Shown here: positions 44,355 through 45,376 of the stretch, piece by piece
How the letters are laid out: the number at the start of each line of letters is the position of its first letter
Position numbering within the stretch: the stretch's first letter is position 1
Origin: TH1177 sp042138015
GTDB taxonomy: Archaea > Thermoproteota > Nitrososphaeria > Nitrososphaerales > Nitrososphaeraceae
Length of the DNA stretch: 45,376 nt
Direction of reading: 5' to 3'
Assembly (NCBI GenBank): GCA_042138015.1
Contig: JBHIVA010000014.1
Location: 1-45,376 of the forward strand
Notes under the pieces: model-generated
Database searches by the model: none
What the model saw: only the letters and a program-made list of their open reading frames with translations
Told to the model about the DNA's origin: nothing
Program-made: the position numbers and the translations under genes

Positions 44355-45376
44355 ATGAAGATTATGGTTGATTTGTTTAAAATATTGTTGTTATCTTTCT
44401 CCTTTGGTATAATTTCTATTCAATTTTCTCCAATATATTCTCATGTAATCGAATTAGAACAATATATTTTCAATAGAGGTGAAGAAGATGTTAATCCTAT
44501 ATCTAATTACATAGATAAAAATGAAGAAAGTAAAAATAATAAAATTCAGTATCAAATCATAGAAGAAGGGAATAATGAAGAAAAACAAATAAATGATTTA
44601 AATGAGAATAATGAACTCGGAAAAAATTATATTCATAATTTTTTTACGAATGGCACATTTATTTCTAGCTGGGGAACTAAAGGAGAAGAAGAAGGAAAAT
44701 TCTTGCATCCTCATGGAATAGCAGTAGATTCAAAAGGGAATGTTTTTGTAACAGATGAAGAGAAAAGCAATGTTCAAAAATTTGATAAGAATGGGTCCTT
44801 TATTTTAAGCTGGGGAGAATCTGGAAAAGGACCAAATGATGAATTTGGGAAAAGAATAGAGGATGTTAATGTTGATCATAATGGTAACGTATTTGTAGTG
44901 GATTATAGTAATGAAAAAATTATGAAGTTTGATCCCAATGGCACATTTATTACTAGTTGGGGGTCTGAAGGAGATAAGGCTGGAGAATTTGATAGAGCAT
45001 GGGGAATAGCCTTTGATTCAGAGAATAATGTTCATACAAGTGAAAGATGGGGATTGCGTATTCAAAAGTTTGACAATGATGGAAATTTTATTAAAATGTT
45101 CGGTAAAGAAGGTTCAGATGATGGTGAGTTTAAACATCTTCATGCTATCGCTATAGATTCTAATGACAATATTTATGCAAATGATGAAGAAAATGGGAAC
45201 ATACAAAAATTTAATAAAGATGGAAAATTCCTTAAAAGTTGGGGCAACGTTGGAAAAGGAGAAGGTGAGTTTGATGAACCTCATGGAATGGCTATTGACT
45301 CTAAAGATAATTTATATGTAGTAGATACTCAGAATAACAGAATCCAAGTCTTTTCACCTGATGGTAAATACATAAA
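44355..45376 (+). CDS. Secreted NHL-repeat protein, cut by the window end
   Basis: An open frame from ATG 44355 to the end of the window, about 340 residues so far. A signal peptide (about residues 5-33) is followed by an acidic, asparagine-rich linker and then NHL repeats of about 47 residues: GTFISSWGTKGEEEGKFLHP, GSFILSWGESGKGPNDEFGK, GTFITSWGSEGDKAGEFDRA, GNFIKMFGKEGSDDGEFKHL and GKFLKSWGNVGKGEGEFDEP, each with a GIAVDSKGNVFVTD-type strand. This is a six-bladed-type NHL propeller, generally a binding scaffold. At least five repeats are present and more may follow outside. It is the third propeller-bearing protein in the window. Confidence 0.88.
   Translation, partial: MKIMVDLFKILLLSFSFGIISIQFSPIYSHVIELEQYIFNRGEEDVNPISNYIDKNEESKNNKIQYQIIEEGNNEEKQINDLNENNELGKNYIHNFFTNGTFISSWGTKGEEEGKFLHPHGIAVDSKGNVFVTDEEKSNVQKFDKNGSFILSWGESGKGPNDEFGKRIEDVNVDHNGNVFVVDYSNEKIMKFDPNGTFITSWGSEGDKAGEFDRAWGIAFDSENNVHTSERWGLRIQKFDNDGNFIKMFGKEGSDDGEFKHLHAIAIDSNDNIYANDEENGNIQKFNKDGKFLKSWGNVGKGEGEFDEPHGMAIDSKDNLYVVDTQNNRIQVFSPDGKYI

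Noticed and set aside
1..45376. Search for tRNA genes, CRISPR arrays and insertion sequences
   Set aside because: No T-loop/anticodon-like blocks outside genes, no regularly spaced repeats, and no transposase with terminal inverted repeats were found by eye. The transposase-like N-terminus at 37615 is part of a B12-binding protein.

Overview
The window looks like a piece of an AT-rich genome from an ammonia-oxidising archaeon (Nitrososphaeria/Thaumarchaeota). The evidence is a TFIIB-type factor, Orc1/Cdc6, archaeal ribosomal proteins S19e, S27e and L44e, PDCD5, RNase P subunit Rnp4, Nep1, archaeal CobY, F420 genes cofC/cofD, and many secreted or membrane proteins of thaumarchaeal style. The low GC, long AT-rich gaps and several Vgb/NHL propellers suggest a soil lineage such as Nitrosocosmicus, but no marker gene such as amoA is present, so the genus is a guess. 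I saw no rRNA, tRNA, CRISPR array or insertion sequence.

Layout. 1-5.4 kb is sparse: a shortened DUF4242 gene, a possible phosphoesterase remnant, small exported proteins, a secreted Vgb-like propeller and a thioredoxin, separated by long gaps. 5.4-9.7 kb carries TFB, a tautomerase, an orphan sulfonate/nitrate-type binding protein and two winged-helix proteins. 9.8-11.9 kb has heme O synthase and aspartate-semialdehyde dehydrogenase. 11.9-16.4 kb is a compact late-cobalamin operon: a CobD/HisC-like PLP enzyme, a CobQ without its glutaminase domain, CbiB, CobS and CobY. 16.4-20.5 kb is informational: S27e, L44e, a PD-(D/E)XK nuclease, PDCD5, S19e, Rnp4 and Nep1. 20.5-25.8 kb holds a secreted protein, a methyltransferase, Orc1/Cdc6 with an overlapping winged-helix gene, a long AT-rich gap that could be a replication origin, and a Roadblock-like protein. 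25.8-36.1 kb is metabolic: valS, a QueD-like fusion, a synthetase-only AsnB homologue, a frameshifted pseudogene, purB, a CitE-like lyase, an alcohol-dehydrogenase-family reductase, cofC and cofD. 36.3-45.4 kb is mainly surface and copper related: a membrane-anchored protein, a CarH-like B12-binding protein, and a large CopC-CopD-propeller fusion with secreted neighbours, ending in a truncated NHL protein.

How it fits together. Late cobalamin synthesis and a CarH-like B12 sensor occur in one window, so the cell may both make and sense B12. Two glutamine-dependent synthetase families (CobQ and AsnB) appear here without glutaminase domains, which would suit direct use of ammonia. The CopC-CopD-propeller fusion points to copper handling outside the membrane. 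Many genes use TTG starts, and cofC appears to use CTG. Several TATA boxes lie about 25-35 nt before the start codon, as expected for leaderless archaeal messages.
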